This document shows positions 34,270 through 46,394 of a stretch of DNA of 64,000 bases, in pieces. The stretch covers positions 21,893,469 through 21,957,468 of the forward strand of contig JAKTNV010000004.1 in NCBI GenBank assembly GCA_022747635.1, written 5' to 3'. The stretch's first letter is position 1, and every line of letters starts with the position of its first letter. The position numbers were made by a program, and so were the translations under genes. The notes beneath the pieces were generated by a model. The model searched no databases, had not been told where the DNA came from, and saw only the letters and a program-made list of their open reading frames with translations. Source of the DNA: Hetaerina americana (Eukaryota; Arthropoda; Insecta; Odonata; Calopterygidae).

Positions 34270-36630
34270 GACTTCAATGGTTCATCACTAATTTAATTCA
34301 CATAAAACACGGTTATTAAGGGCACTCGCCATATTTAAATATTTTTATTTGCATTCAAAAATGTACAAAACATATACCTTAGAACCTGTTCAATATAAAA
34401 TGCCAAATGGCATGGCCTATTTAAAAATTATCCCTTTTCAAGAAAACTCCTCTTCAAAAGAGTGGGCTGAGAAAACGTATTTGAGAAAGGAGAGGTTTTC
34501 GAGTGTAGAAGAGCTTTCTTATGGTGGGTAAGAATAAAGTAAAAACTGTAGTTATTCCATTTCGAATCAAAACAAAAAATAAGATAAATCACTAAAGAAG
34601 TGAACAAAATTTAAGAGAAACTTTCATACAGATATACATACATATATTTCATTTGCTTTTAAAAACTTTCCACTCATACATGATGCGCAAGGAGAATAAG
34701 GACAAAACCCGAAATTGCTTTACGATCCAAAAGTAATTCCGTCTAGGGGTTGAAATAATGCGAGCACATTACCTCAGCTACTTAAACTGGCGTCAGCATT
34801 CCACCGCAGCAGCACTTTGCATTATATGCCGCCTGACTGATGCGGCGGTTTTGCGTGAGTTTAGGTTGACCCACGGAGAAAGAGAACGACTGAAATTCTT
34901 CCTCAACTTCCGCACATTCTCGCGAGTGTCGGCCGAATGTGGTTAGCGGCTGCAAAATGAGCTCGGGAAGAAAGGGCTCTCGCTGCTGCCCTCGGGTCGT
35001 GGCAAACGCTCGCGTTTTCTTCCATCTGTATTCACCCTTTACCAACTAGGGACTTTTTCGTTCCCTTCATTCTCCATTTTCTCCGTTCTCCCTCGTTCTG
35101 CAAAGTAGAAGTCGTAAAACCATATAGTTTTATAATGACAAATATTTATTTCATTTCAATAAAGGTATTCTTTATATCAAAACTAATTTTTGAATGGTCC
35201 GCGACGGCTTTTCATGTCTGCATATTTGCAAGAACTTCCATTTGCATATCCTACTTTAATGTCTTCTTCCTCACTTCTGCCTGTCTTCTTGCTATCCAAG
35301 ACGCCTACCCTCTTTCCCTCCTCTTCTCATGTTACCCAAAGTTCCCCCTTTATCGAGGCCTTTCAATATTTCATCCAACCACTATTTCTGCCCTTTCTCG
35401 ATTTCCCCAACCAATGTCCTCTCTTGGCATACCATATTTAAAAGTTCAGCATATACCTCCTTGTATGTTCAACATATTATTGCCATTCTTCATTAGACGT
35501 ATATCTCGAAAAATTTCACCTACACCCTCTTCCCCTTATTTTTTAGAGCAAGCCGACGCAAGGTCGTGTGGCGGGGGGTGTTAGGTCACCACCAGTAAAA
35601 AAGGATAAAGCCATATGCAAAACCAACAAAGTCATGTAAATCTACACCCATAAAGGCGAAAGCCATATTTATGTGAAAATATTTTTAACTTACGTGCAAT
35701 CAAAAATATATATTATCAACTAACATACACATGCTCCCACGAATATACCTTATGTCTAAGCAACGTTTAATTTTGTCCTGACTTGTAAATAAATTGTCTT
35801 TACTATTTCTATAATAACTTTGGTTTCTCACTATTATGATTCCTGATTGTCCGGGGAAAGAACGAGCGTTTATACCAATTTGTACTGAAATTTATTTACC
35901 TTATCTTATCTTAATGGTATAATCTACGTAATTAGTGAGGGCCATAATAATTCATTTTTTGCCATTGTTAACTCGTTTGTTCTGGACATTGCTAAAAGTC
36001 TGTCTGTCTTGTTCTCGTCGCATATCAAGCGGTTCCCTGCCTAGTTCCTCTTAAAGGTTAGCACACTCGTCTTCTCATTGTAACAATTTTTGACGAATCT
36101 GGCAGATTTTCTAATTTAATTTTGCCAAACTTACCCCCAAGGATACCAAATAATTGCGGCATATTCCAAATGAGACATAACTAGAGCGAAATAACACCTC
36201 TCTTTTACTTTCTCATTACATTCCCCCACCACCCTTTTAATGATTCATAACAGATTCACGTACAAATACTTTGCATATTGAAGTCCTTTCTAATATTTTC
36301 TTCATATCCTTTCTGGAATGATAATAATATATATGACGAATTTTTTTAATTGAATTAGCCCCTCATGTAGTTTCATACCATCCTGAAGTGCTCGTTGGCA
36401 TGTCTTACTGCGATTTGAACATTACATGAATAGCATATAATTTTATGAGAAAATAGCATATTTTCATATTGTACAAACTGTGAATTTGTATCATCATGTA
36501 ATTTTACGCTTGCAATAAAGAGGCTTTTTTATTGAAGCCGAAAATAAGGGTAATTATTACGATTTATTTACATTCCACTCATTTATATTATGGACGCATT
36601 ATCAATACGTAAAATAAAATATAAATATAT
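34270..36630. other. AT-rich DNA with pyrimidine-rich patch and repeat fragment
   Basis: No gene is seen. A pyrimidine-rich stretch at about 35260-35420 gives overlapping 83- and 149-codon frames with no known domain. A short repeat shared with 54.4 kb lies at 35548-35593 and is listed separately. Confidence 0.45.
35548..35593 (+). repeat. Short interspersed repeat shared with 54.4 kb
   Basis: GCAAGCCGACGCAAGGTCGT and the following GTGGCGGGGGGTGTTAGGTC align at roughly 80% identity with 54404-54449. A matching CACCTACA word lies upstream of both copies, at different distances. This is probably a fragment of a dispersed repeat of unknown class. Confidence 0.55.
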
Positions 36631-36635
36631 GATAT

Positions 36636-36845
36636 GGTAGTCTTTAAAGCACATAAAACATTCGCCTACCGATTGGAAAGCCCCGGGTTCAAATCTAGGT
36701 GATACCTCGGGCCAGCCCACCATTCCCAGATAAGCACATTTAAGTGGAGTTTTCTGAAAAATCGCAAGTGGCACTGGGTAAAGAAGTGTCCTCAACAACT
36801 GAGAATGGTTTACGTCCACAAGCCTGAGGGCTTATAAACTAATGA
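36636..36845 (+). mobile_element. tRNA-derived SINE, family C (degenerate)
   Basis: The head contains a clear B box (GGGTTCAAATCTAGG at 36686) preceded by ATTCGCCTACCGATTGGAAAG, the arrangement of a tRNA-related SINE. The A box is weak. The body (CGGGCCAGCCCACCATTCCC, then TGGTTTACGTCCACAAGCCT) differs from families A and B here. Boundaries are approximate. Confidence 0.6.
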
Positions 36846-37009
36846 GCTCTTTCCTAACCTATTCCATTAATCTTTGTGGATGGAGACTTAGGTCAGATTT
36901 TTTTTCCAATTCAACCCATTTCAATGCACGTGAAAAATGTACCAAACGAATCCTCTGACCCGCAATGAAGTAGATTTACTCTCCTATCGCCAAATCCTCA
37001 TGGAACACA

Positions 37010-37615
37010 CTTTCCTCTCTCTTTCTTCCTAAAAAATCACCTTCCTCGTTCCTCCTCTATTTCCACTGCCTACCAACCCTTCCCTCAGCGACACATAAGA
37101 ATTTTCCACCTCCTCTCCGAGCCATTCAGAGGCACGCTCGGGCAACATCTTAAAAGCAGCGGCCGTAAATGAGAAAGTAGCGGGGGAGGAGGGAGGAAAA
37201 CGGCTAGGACCCTCGGTAGGAAGAATGCGACTCTCTCTCACTCCCGCCCTCTCTCTCTCTCTCTCGCACTCTCTTTGCGGAAGCCGAGGTAGCTGCTGAA
37301 ATATTGGTGGAAGTGGGAAAAGAAGGAGTGCGGGAAGGCAAGGAGGTTCGGAGGGTGGGGGGAAATGCGCACTGGGCATTTCGGATCCCTTCCGCTTCCG
37401 CTCTCTCTCACCCTGCGGGGAACCGTTGCCGGGAAAATGGGGCAGTATGGGACCAGATTGCGGAACCGGCAGGTACTTATCTATAGGGTGCGACTTTTTT
37501 ACGCGACTGCCATGTGCCGATGTAGGAGAACCATTTCCTGGAAGGAATATAGAGAGATAGTTATGCGGCGCGGCTGGGGAGAGAAGGGGAGGTGGGGTAG
37601 GGGATGACGTTATTG
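37010..37615. other. GC-rich island with strand switches and (CT)n
   Basis: A pyrimidine-rich start (37020-37095) is followed by a purine-rich run (37165-37205), a (CT)n tract at 37249-37265 and a second purine-rich run (37300-37360), with CpG near 37160 and 37420. The rapid alternation of strand bias is a distinctive texture. Opposed frames of 60-116 codons have no known domain. Confidence 0.45.
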
Positions 37616-37619
37616 CTCC

Positions 37620-38500
37620 AGCATTCCGACGAATGGGAGAAGGGATTTCGGTTGGCTCCGTTTCGAGAAAGGGAAAAAAGTTATGAAAAGACTTAAAAAA
37701 ATGTCCTCCATAAAAGTTTTCGTGTGATATTTTTCCTCAATCCAAGATGATTGAAGTTCAAACATGAAGGCAAGTATCGAGGCGAAATCTTCGGTTCCGG
37801 AACTCAAGGAACTAAGAAGGTACATATTTTTATATCCATTAAGTATGAATCGAAATTGTTTTGGGTTATAGGCTAAAAATGTGAATATGGTCCAAAAGTG
37901 CAATGCATCTTTTGACCCTTGTGTGCTTTTATCTACTTCTGTCTAATTATATTTGTCCTGTTCTCTGATAATCAGACCCCTTTATCTGACTAGATGCGTA
38001 TACATCTATTCAGATACATATCGTGTTTGCATATACATACATATATATGTAAATAATTCAAATAAATGTAAATTCTCCTACGCTTCCCAGGTGATTTCAT
38101 ACCAACTACTAAGGACATTCGCTAAAACAAAATTTCAAGAACTATCAATCCGGGATAAAAAGAAAAGAGAAGGCATCTAAAAAAAATATTCACTGCTTTA
38201 TGCCACAAGTAAAGACTAAGGGAAATAATTATTTTAATGAATAAGAATTTCAAAAATCATCCTCATAATTTAATCATTAATTAACATCATTCATCTTCTT
38301 TCCTTAAATTTTCCATTTTAAGGGCTGTCACTGGTGTCAAAGATTACATTTCTTTCAAAAATATTAATGTTAAAATGAAATTATGTGCATTTTGAGGATA
38401 GCTTCATAAATATAAGTTTACTATTATTCCCGCATTGTCCAAAATAACATTATTTTAAGCGTAGAAACGGTGATATAAGTCTTACTTAAATTCATAATTA
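37620..38500. other. AT-rich DNA, nothing recognised
   Basis: No gene or named repeat. The short frames at 37610-37903 and 37953-38180 look accidental. Confidence 0.5.
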
Positions 38501-38505
38501 CCAAA

Positions 38506-38557
38506 TGCGTTCCTAAGTTCACGCACAGCGCGTAGAACGTAGGAACTTAGGAACGCA
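38506..38557. repeat. Hairpin with perfect 15-bp arms
   Basis: TGCGTTCCTAAGTTC (38506-38520) and GAACTTAGGAACGCA (38543-38557) are exact reverse complements around a 22-nt loop that is itself GC-rich (ACGCACAGCGCGT). A short TA tract and a poly-T follow at 38573-38600. It could be the snap-back end of a small repeat; no second copy was seen in the window. Confidence 0.65.
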
Positions 38558-38604
38558 ATATCAGGGTTCTTTTATATATATATATATATTTTTTTTTTTC
38601 CATG

Positions 38605-39470
38605 TAGTATCTACCTATTGCCAGAAGAATCAAGCTGCTCTGCAACAGCTGGCTCCTCCGTACCCATTCATTCTCTTTCCACCCTAGCTTAACTACTCGT
38701 CCACAGAGCCTTCCATTAGAACTTACTTGTATTACGTTGATCCATCCATAATTATTGCAGTTGATCAGTTCCCCCTTCTTGTGTATTGATGTAATCCAGG
38801 AGTACTTTCATTCTTCAGATATTTCGCATTTGACCTTTACACAATGATTACATTCACCCTCCAACGTTTCTTCCACAAGCACAAGACTACGCTTAGTCAG
38901 TTCCTTGGAAATAACTCCGGAATACGATGCTTCATCTTTTTTCATTCGGCATATATCACTACCCAACACTGACAATATTACGATTTCTATGTTTTGCTAC
39001 ATGATTCTCATTGCATGCCACGGAAACCGAAGGAAAAATAGAAAATGTGGGGTTCAGAGATAAAATTTGAGCAAACGGGATATTTGGCTGTGTAGACTAA
39101 AGGAAAGGATTTGGAAATTGACGAGAGCATTATCAAGGCATGGAAAATTTTCAATTATATGACATGTTTATGAGATTTGCCTTTATTATAAAGCCAAGTG
39201 GAGAATAGGACGTTAGGCATCGAATAAACTACGACCGTTAGGGGAATTCAACTAGTAATGCAATATGACTGAGCAAATCATAAAAAATCCAGACAAAGAA
39301 AATATACATCACTTCATCACTGTGAAAATTGTTCTCTACAAGTCAGGGGAGAAGTGAAAGACTTGAAAATCAATTATCAAGCGTAGAGATGGATTCAATG
39401 GAAAGGGAAATGCAGATTTTTGAGAATTCAGCACATTTTTGGCGAATATTTATAAAAGAATGAACATTGA
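38605..39470. other. Mixed DNA, nothing recognised
   Basis: Moderately AT-rich, with no gene-sized open frame. It may include older, unreadable parts of the LINE remnant that begins near 39475, but I could not confirm this. Confidence 0.4.
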
Positions 39471-39474
39471 AGAT

Positions 39475-39650
39475 TATACCAGACCGGATAGAAAGAAGTC
39501 TTGTGTTGATGAGGACATATAATATGAACTGCTGAGGGACGAAGGCCCTTGACAATATGGAATTGGGAACTCGCAGGCAGAAGAAAAATAAGACCAAGAA
39601 GAGCATGGGAGGATAGAGCGAAAGAAATTATGCTCCACACAATTAAATAA
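39475..39650 (+). mobile_element. 3' remnant of a non-LTR retrotransposon (LINE)
   Basis: The plus strand reads RPDRKKSCVDEDI, a stop, then YELLRDEGP. A frame change leads to ELAGRRKIRPRRAWEDRAKE and a stop at 39648-39650. This order (a D-R-x-x-x-x-E-D-I element, then a basic GRRxxxRPRRxWED segment near the end) is typical of the C-terminal region of reverse transcriptase proteins of several LINE clades. It has one stop and at least one frameshift, and the segment between the two pieces is shortened. The clade cannot be assigned. Confidence 0.55.
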
Positions 39651-39654
39651 GAAA

Positions 39655-39955
39655 GAACAGAGTTATATGGCGTGAAGAATGCTAGAAAAGATCAACGCTG
39701 TAAAAAAACTCCAACATAAATAAATAAATATAAATATATATATATATTTGTAAATTATGCTGTTGAAAATGTTCCTTTAAATCTTGAGCCGTGCGCAAAC
39801 ATTCGCTATCGGATCCTTTACAGTCCTTAAAAATAGTCAACCAATTCAGTTACTGAAAAATCAAACCATATAAAGATGATATTGAACGCGAAGGAAATAA
39901 TCTCCATGGAGCTTAGCAGAAAATGATCTTCAAATACGGCTTTCAGGAACTGAGA
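39655..39955. other. AT-rich spacer
   Basis: AT-rich with a small TA tract near 39738. No gene is seen. Confidence 0.5.
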
Positions 39956-39959
39956 ACGA

Positions 39960-40830
39960 CGTTTTTATCGTCGCCCCGGCGTCACAAAACGTTCCTCAGG
40001 GCATAATGGAGTCGACTGGATAATGGCTCATCGAGAGATTTAAGCGTCGGTGTGCACTTCTTACGTAGGTCTTCGGAGAATATCAGCGAAAACGATCCTT
40101 TTGAAGCCTTCCGGAATTCCTCCGAGCGAGCGATGACGCGCTGGTCCTGATGGTTGATGCGTGTTGTCATTGATGAAAAAAATGACCGCCTGCGTTTTGG
40201 CGAAAATTACAAGGCGGGAGAGAGTAAAAGGGGCGTGCTGGGAGAGTGAAAAAACGACAAATTATAAAAAAAAATATATTGAGAAGAAAAAGAGATTACA
40301 CTCTCGACAGGGAGGATGGTGGACAAGGGCTCATCCACGTTAAACCAAACCGAAATCCCCACCCTGCTGAAGGGTATACGGCACCTAGATTTGCGTCGGA
40401 AGAGGGTTCTATACGGTTTTGGAGTGTTATCTGCCGCCGTCGTCTGGCATCCTCAAAATAAAAAAAGCACCACCGCCACATTCACTATCACCCCCATTCC
40501 CTCTACACCTCCCCAGCTCACCTGCTCTCGGATATCGACACGCGAGCCGGGGTGCTGGAGTTTGGGTGCGGCAGGCGCTAGACGGGAGTGGGGAGAGTGG
40601 GCAGAAGGTGAGGCGAGGGGGATGTTTCGCCGGCAACCGACGGCGGGTGAGCGCGCGGAGACGATGGTGTGTCTCCTTCACCATCGCTCTCTCTGTCTCC
40701 TACGCTGGTATGGCTTACTATCGCGGCCTCTCGACGCTGGTGTGAATCTATTGAATACAATGAGCGATGCACATTATCGCATTGCGGGTTTTGAGCCTCC
40801 GGTTTAGATTCTTCACATAGCGGTGTAATG
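39960..40830. other. GC-rich CpG-containing island
   Basis: GC-rich, with CpG-dense blocks near 40545-40650 (GGCGAGGGGGATGTTTCGCC). A 163-codon plus-strand frame (40316-40807) is among the longer ones in the window, but a second plus-strand frame of 108 codons and two minus-strand frames of 85 and 89 codons overlap it. Its translation has no domain I recognise, so I do not call a gene. Confidence 0.4.
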
Positions 40831-40834
40831 AGAT

Positions 40835-43050
40835 GAGACAATTTCAATTAGAGATATCCCGCTGAACGCGTAGGAAAAATATCTTGAGCCTAAAAACATA
40901 AAGATAGACCACATCGACCTTAATGCGAGTTCATACGGCCTATAAGGATTCAATGTACCCGACGGCTTACTGCAAAATGCCATCAAATCTCACGGCTCTA
41001 TCGCTTATACGACACCTATTTGAAGTGAAGGCGGTTTTGGTTTCCCATTTGCGTAATAATGATATTTTGACTGTATTTATGAAAAACGTATTCATAGTAT
41101 TTTTTCCTTAGATGGCTGAGGTCGTGCCTTCAATTAAGAAATTACGGATGAAGAGGAATAATTTAAGGTTGGGTTTCGAAGAGTATCCAGTATAGGCATA
41201 ATGCAAGACTATGTCTCTGGAATGATCAATACATTTTTTCCCGCATTCATGGCTTATTCATTATCAATAGCATAATCTGAACTAGCATAGCAAATGCTAT
41301 AGTGTAACAAAAATAGTTATCAGTAAAAATTGTATTCTGTAGAAACGCAAAGTTATTTGATTCTTCCTTGGGCATTACAATAGAAATCCAGAAAGCATCG
41401 GTGTCATCTGTCTTTCAAAAAAGAATATATTATTAGTTTATAAAAATTATATTGTAATATATCGTACTCAATACATAAGGAAGACATTTGATAATTGATA
41501 TGTCCTTTGAGTCCCAGTGACCTGCAAGGAATACCTAATTTTGTGAATGAAATGATTGAAAGAAACAAGATTGCTAAAGAGTTTTTCTCAATCAAAATGA
41601 AAGGCAGCATTTATCTTTCATCTTGCAAGAAATAAAAAATATACTTTATTATTTTTACTTGCAAAAGAAAAAGATAGTTAGCACGTTGGCCAATTAAATT
41701 CCTGAAGAAAAGGCTAGCAAACATTTAAACATGGAACCTACTGCGTTGTAATTCTGAAACCTGGTCCTTGACGCTTGAGGTTAAATGTCGATTTAGAGAA
41801 TTTTAAGCTCAAAGGAAGAGAAAATGTCTCGGACAAAATAGATAATATGATAAAGAGAAGAGAAGATGTGCTGTGCATGGTATATATAGTTCGCACAATA
41901 TTTCAGAATAATAGGAAATGTTCACACACAGAAATCCACGAAAAGGGCACTCACACGGGGATTTACCAACGCTTCGGCGATCATTTAATCTTCATCAGAT
42001 GGTAAGAGGTATTGTGCCCATGGTTAAATCAAGGATGGGGGAGAGCGAGAAGTGAGAGTAGGAGAAGGGAGAGAGAGTGATTATGGTATATAAGAGGAAA
42101 CATAGTTGGAGGGGCATGAGAAGCCGGCGATGGGAGGGCCGGGTGAAGGGAATTAGTATGATTGGAGGGTATGGAGATTGGGGAAGGGTTTTCGATGGGT
42201 TTATCAATACCTGGAGCGATGTCAAATTTATTTAGCGATAAATGAGCTATATATGTGTAGAGTTCTCGCTTGGATTCTAGTTGTACATTCGGCGATCATT
42301 TCAGGTATTTTATAATGAAAACAAATTTAAAAGATAAATGAAATGATCTCCGAATCTCCGAATTGAATCAGCCCTGAATCATGTATGCAGAGGGATGAAA
42401 ATCATAAAATGCTTGCCTTACTACTTACCCCTCCCATCCCAGAGACATAACGCCACAATTAACCAGCAGATTAAACTCATCAGGATGAGGATCTTGTCAA
42501 GCCACAACTCCTCCGTTTTCCCCACACACCGGAACGAATTTCCGCAATTCGCGGTACGGCAAAGCATGTTTAAATTTTGAATAAAGGGAGCGGATGAATT
42601 TGGAGAAGAGGGCTGGGAAAACAGGCGGATCTTTCTCAGCGGTAGGAAATAACCCAAAGATCGCGGTAATCAAGTTCATTCCCTGCTTGGGATTCAAAAG
42701 GATGCGCAATAATGACAGGGATTTAATCATGAAATGACTTTCATTAGATATTCTGCTCGACCATTTGCATATGGGCGGAATTCTCATGAAGATAACGCCG
42801 CTTGTAACTTAGTCTACTCTCCTAATTTCATATGGGTGCATGTGATAACATGTAATATTCTCATTCCTCTAAACTTAAACTTCATCTCCGGTACAATTTC
42901 TCTGATGGATTGCCATGGCCCCTCTCCAAAGCACACGGCGCGGCAGCTAACTAAACATACATTCGCAAATGAACAAACATTTCCCGTTAAATCTCCCGTC
43001 ATAATCTAGTATGCATAGCGAGAGGATTTAAACGATTCCCTACGCCGTTT
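40835..43050. other. AT-rich DNA with a purine-rich patch
   Basis: No gene is seen. At 42030-42190 the plus strand is purine-rich (GGGGGAGAGCGAGAAGTGAG). The frames of 60-96 codons here overlap one another. Confidence 0.45.
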
Positions 43051-43054
43051 TAGT

Positions 43055-43515
43055 GGTAAAAAGCGTTAATCGATGAGGAGCATCAGCTTGCTTCACGGAG
43101 AGAAGATCACTGGAAGGAACCACGGAGAAGACCCAGCCACCGAGGTATGGATAGCCCTACGGGAGCAATACACCTCGAACGGCAACCTTGATTCTTGAGG
43201 AGTGTTTTGTGCCAGGCAAGGGAGCGAAAAACTTTCTGGAGGCTTCTTGGGTTGTTTGAGATTGAGACGAGCTTTGGAAGGTGGTAAACAGAATGGAGAA
43301 GAGAGAAGCGCTGAGCATTTATCTCTCCGAGGTGTGCAGTACAACTCGAAACCGCGATGTGGAGGGGATGAGTGAGGAATTCTCGTTTGTTTGCTTTGAC
43401 GAGCCCGGCTTGCTTGCTTGCTTAGGGCGTGTGCGCAGGGTCTTCTTACAGATTAAGGTTCCCAGGAACAAAAGCGCAGAGGAGAAAGCATTTGAGTGGT
43501 CTTGGCTGCGGTAAA
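43055..43515. other. GC-richer island
   Basis: Moderately GC-rich. Frames of 77 codons (plus, 43281-43514) and 83 codons (minus, 43093-43344) have no recognised domain. Confidence 0.3.
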
Positions 43516-43519
43516 ACAT

Positions 43520-45600
43520 TTCCCTGTCCGTTTATAATTGTATTTAGTAACAATGGATGGGTAAGTATGAATTCATCTAGAGCAAACCACAGCAAACGCT
43601 AAGGGCTTAATCTTCTTGAGCGTAAACAATTTGTTTCATGCGCTTTATGTGTTTCTTTTTTCAAATTACCTTACTCGGCCTTTACACATATTTGGAGAAT
43701 TTTTAAAACTTTACTAATTAAACCTCGCCATTTGAGACTCTGGCTATGAAAATTCGTCTTCATGGCTCCGAATAGAAGCAATGGACACCTGATTCCCTTT
43801 GTATTATTTGTATTTTATTCATTACAGGAACTTTATCCTTGTTTTACTTCTAATGTGATAATATACCCTTGGTGTTTCTCAATCGTCGTATATTATTTCT
43901 TAGTGACACGATTATTTACCTGATACACTTATCACATCAGAAGCTCATATCGCTTATTATCAGCACTTCCCCATTTTTTACCACCAAACACATTCATTGG
44001 TTTATTCATTTTTGTGATAATGTTCCATATGGAATGCCTCTTTCCTAATGTTGGCATCTGCATACTGAGGATGATGTCCTGCTACAAGAGTCCTTTGTGT
44101 TTTTTTTTCCTAAACTCGAATCATCTTCGTTTAATATTTTTATTAGGCCTAACATCAAACAGATTAAACATCTAACTACATTTAAAATTTATCAAAAAGT
44201 TATGATCTTAAAAAAATGACTTAATTTCAATCTAAAAAATATGATGTTTGGATTCCTGACTTTGATAGTTTTCCCATTAGCAAAAGTGCAATCGAAATGT
44301 GCCCAATACGTCATTTCCAATAACTGAACCCGTCAATATTTATTCATTGGCTGATGCATTCAGGTATAAGATTTTTTGCGCTAAGTTTTTCAATGATTGC
44401 AGAGAATCAAATTTTAACTTATCCGAATAATTTTGATACTTATTTTTTTGATAAAACTGCGTCGAAAAATATAGGGTAGTCTTATAATTAGAAAACTACA
44501 TTAATCGTGAATATCTTTTATACAGAGATAGAATCTCAATCTCATCTTGATACTGTCATTTAAGTTACATTTAAGATACTGCCACTTAAGTTACTGCGAA
44601 AACGAAAATCCTGAAGTATTTACATTAAATTTTTTGTCAAACTCCGAAAAAATATTATCATTAAGTTAATATTGAATTAATTTGGGGAGATTAAATGTTA
44701 AAAAAATTAAGATCCTAGCGGTCTATTTTTTTTTGGTGTATTAAGCTCAGAGTTATGAAACACGTAGGCGACCATTTTTGCGAGATACGTAGACTTTCAA
44801 TCGCCAGGATTTTGCAGGATGAATATAATTGGCTTTATAATATCATTTGATAGATTTGGTGGATTGAATTACAATGGTTTAATTGAAAGCAATTTTATTT
44901 TTAGTGCGATCAACTTTCCAAATAGTTCTGTAATTAAATGCCCCGATTATTAAAAGATATGAATTCTGGTATAATTATTACCATCGAATAGAGTTTTTAA
45001 ATTAATTTTAGGACACTAAATGTAAGAAGCAGGTTATCTTATTAATTCACAGCATCACTTAGCACATATTCTTATTAAAAAGTAGGGTGCTTCACATTTC
45101 CGAGAGCAGTTCACTTATTATCACAGATCTACTGGGCTAATTTCTTTAAGCATACTTTGGGCTGCTTTATTGCTGTCTTTTGAATTTCAAGGAGGCTATG
45201 AAAATGAAAACACGCCGACCAATAGTCATTTCACTTTCAAATTTTCAACCGAAATGACGCTGTTTGTTCAAGATTATCTAACCTTCCGGCTGTCAAGAGT
45301 TTATATCAGCATTGGGCAAGAAAAAGGTAATTTATAAATGATTCATATTGGGCTAAATTTAAGTTTTAAAATTGAAAAAAAACCTGTGGTGAAACATAAT
45401 GTCTAAAATTCCCACAGAAAAATGTTTTAAAACTCCATCCATAAATTTTTTTCAGTTCAATTTGCATAATTCTCCCTCAGAGGATCCTAATCCAACGCCA
45501 ATTTGCACTCTTTCGCTACATGAACAGGAAACAGAATGGCGATGGCTACTAACTTTTTAACGATTACCACACCGAAGGAAATCTGCGCATTACCTAAGTT
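43520..45600. other. AT-rich DNA, no open frames
   Basis: Two kilobases of AT-rich sequence without an open frame of 60 codons on either strand. Nothing is recognised. Confidence 0.55.
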
Positions 45601-45609
45601 CCAATTTCG

Positions 45610-46390
45610 CTAATTACAGACGCTTGAACGGAGGTGGTTTTCAGTTTTTTAAGCTCCCGCTGACGAGAGCATTATTATTAGCGGTCAGAGCGGATCAAAA
45701 GTGGGTCAACCCGTGTAATCCCGACCAATAACATGCGTCATTTCCACGCGGTATCGTTCCTACTTAACGATTCTCTAAACTCCACCCCCTTCCCCGACCC
45801 CTCCCCGAAAAAAAAGCAAAACAATCAATGGCCTACTGAGAACTGGGGCCGGATAAGAACCACTTATTAATGAAAGCAAACAAACTCCTCGAGCCGAAGG
45901 GTTTCCATTTCCGAAAGGAGTTGGGAGGGAAGGGGGTGGATTGAAGAGGTGGGCGAAGGGAGAGGCGATTGTAAGGAAGAAGTCGGGGGGCGCGGTGTTA
46001 GTACGGGGGGGGGGGGTCGAAGGCATTGGATGGCGAGGGCAAAGGAGGGAGGAGTGTGCATATATGAAGGGGGAGGGTGGGAAAATAAAACAGAGGGCCC
46101 TCCGCCCCCTTTTTCTCCTCGAACCTTCAGGACCAAATGGAGCATGGGGACTGAAAGTGGTGTGAGAGAGGGAGAGAAGGAGGGTGGTCGGGGGGGGGGG
46201 ATAGGGACTCGTGCAGAGAGCGCCCGCCACACCCTTCACCCCGTCCCCTTTCCCCGGGTGCCGGCCTCCTCCTCGTTAGTTCCTTCTCCCTCCGCTCTCT
46301 CACCCTTGGCAGCGCGAGCATGGTGCTGACGGGGCCGGGGGCGAGGGAGGAGGTAAAAATGAGACACTCACCAAACCGTTCCAAGGCGCT
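45610..46390. other. GC-rich island with poly-G runs and strong purine bias
   Basis: The purine-rich plus strand from 45895 to 46200 includes two long G runs (46005-46016, 12 G; 46190-46200, 11 G), followed by a pyrimidine-rich block 46220-46320. Such G runs can form quadruplex structures and are also prone to assembly error. Opposed frames of up to 154 codons (proline-rich on the minus strand, glycine/arginine-rich on the plus) reflect composition. Confidence 0.5.
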
Positions 46391-46394
46391 GTCG

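Noticed and set aside
40316..40807. 163-codon plus-strand open frame
   Set aside because: It lies in a GC-rich island with overlapping frames on both strands, and its translation shows no recognisable domain.
45775..46329. Overlapping 154-, 126- and 121-codon frames
   Set aside because: They are proline-rich or glycine-rich translations of low-complexity G-run sequence; all are compositional.
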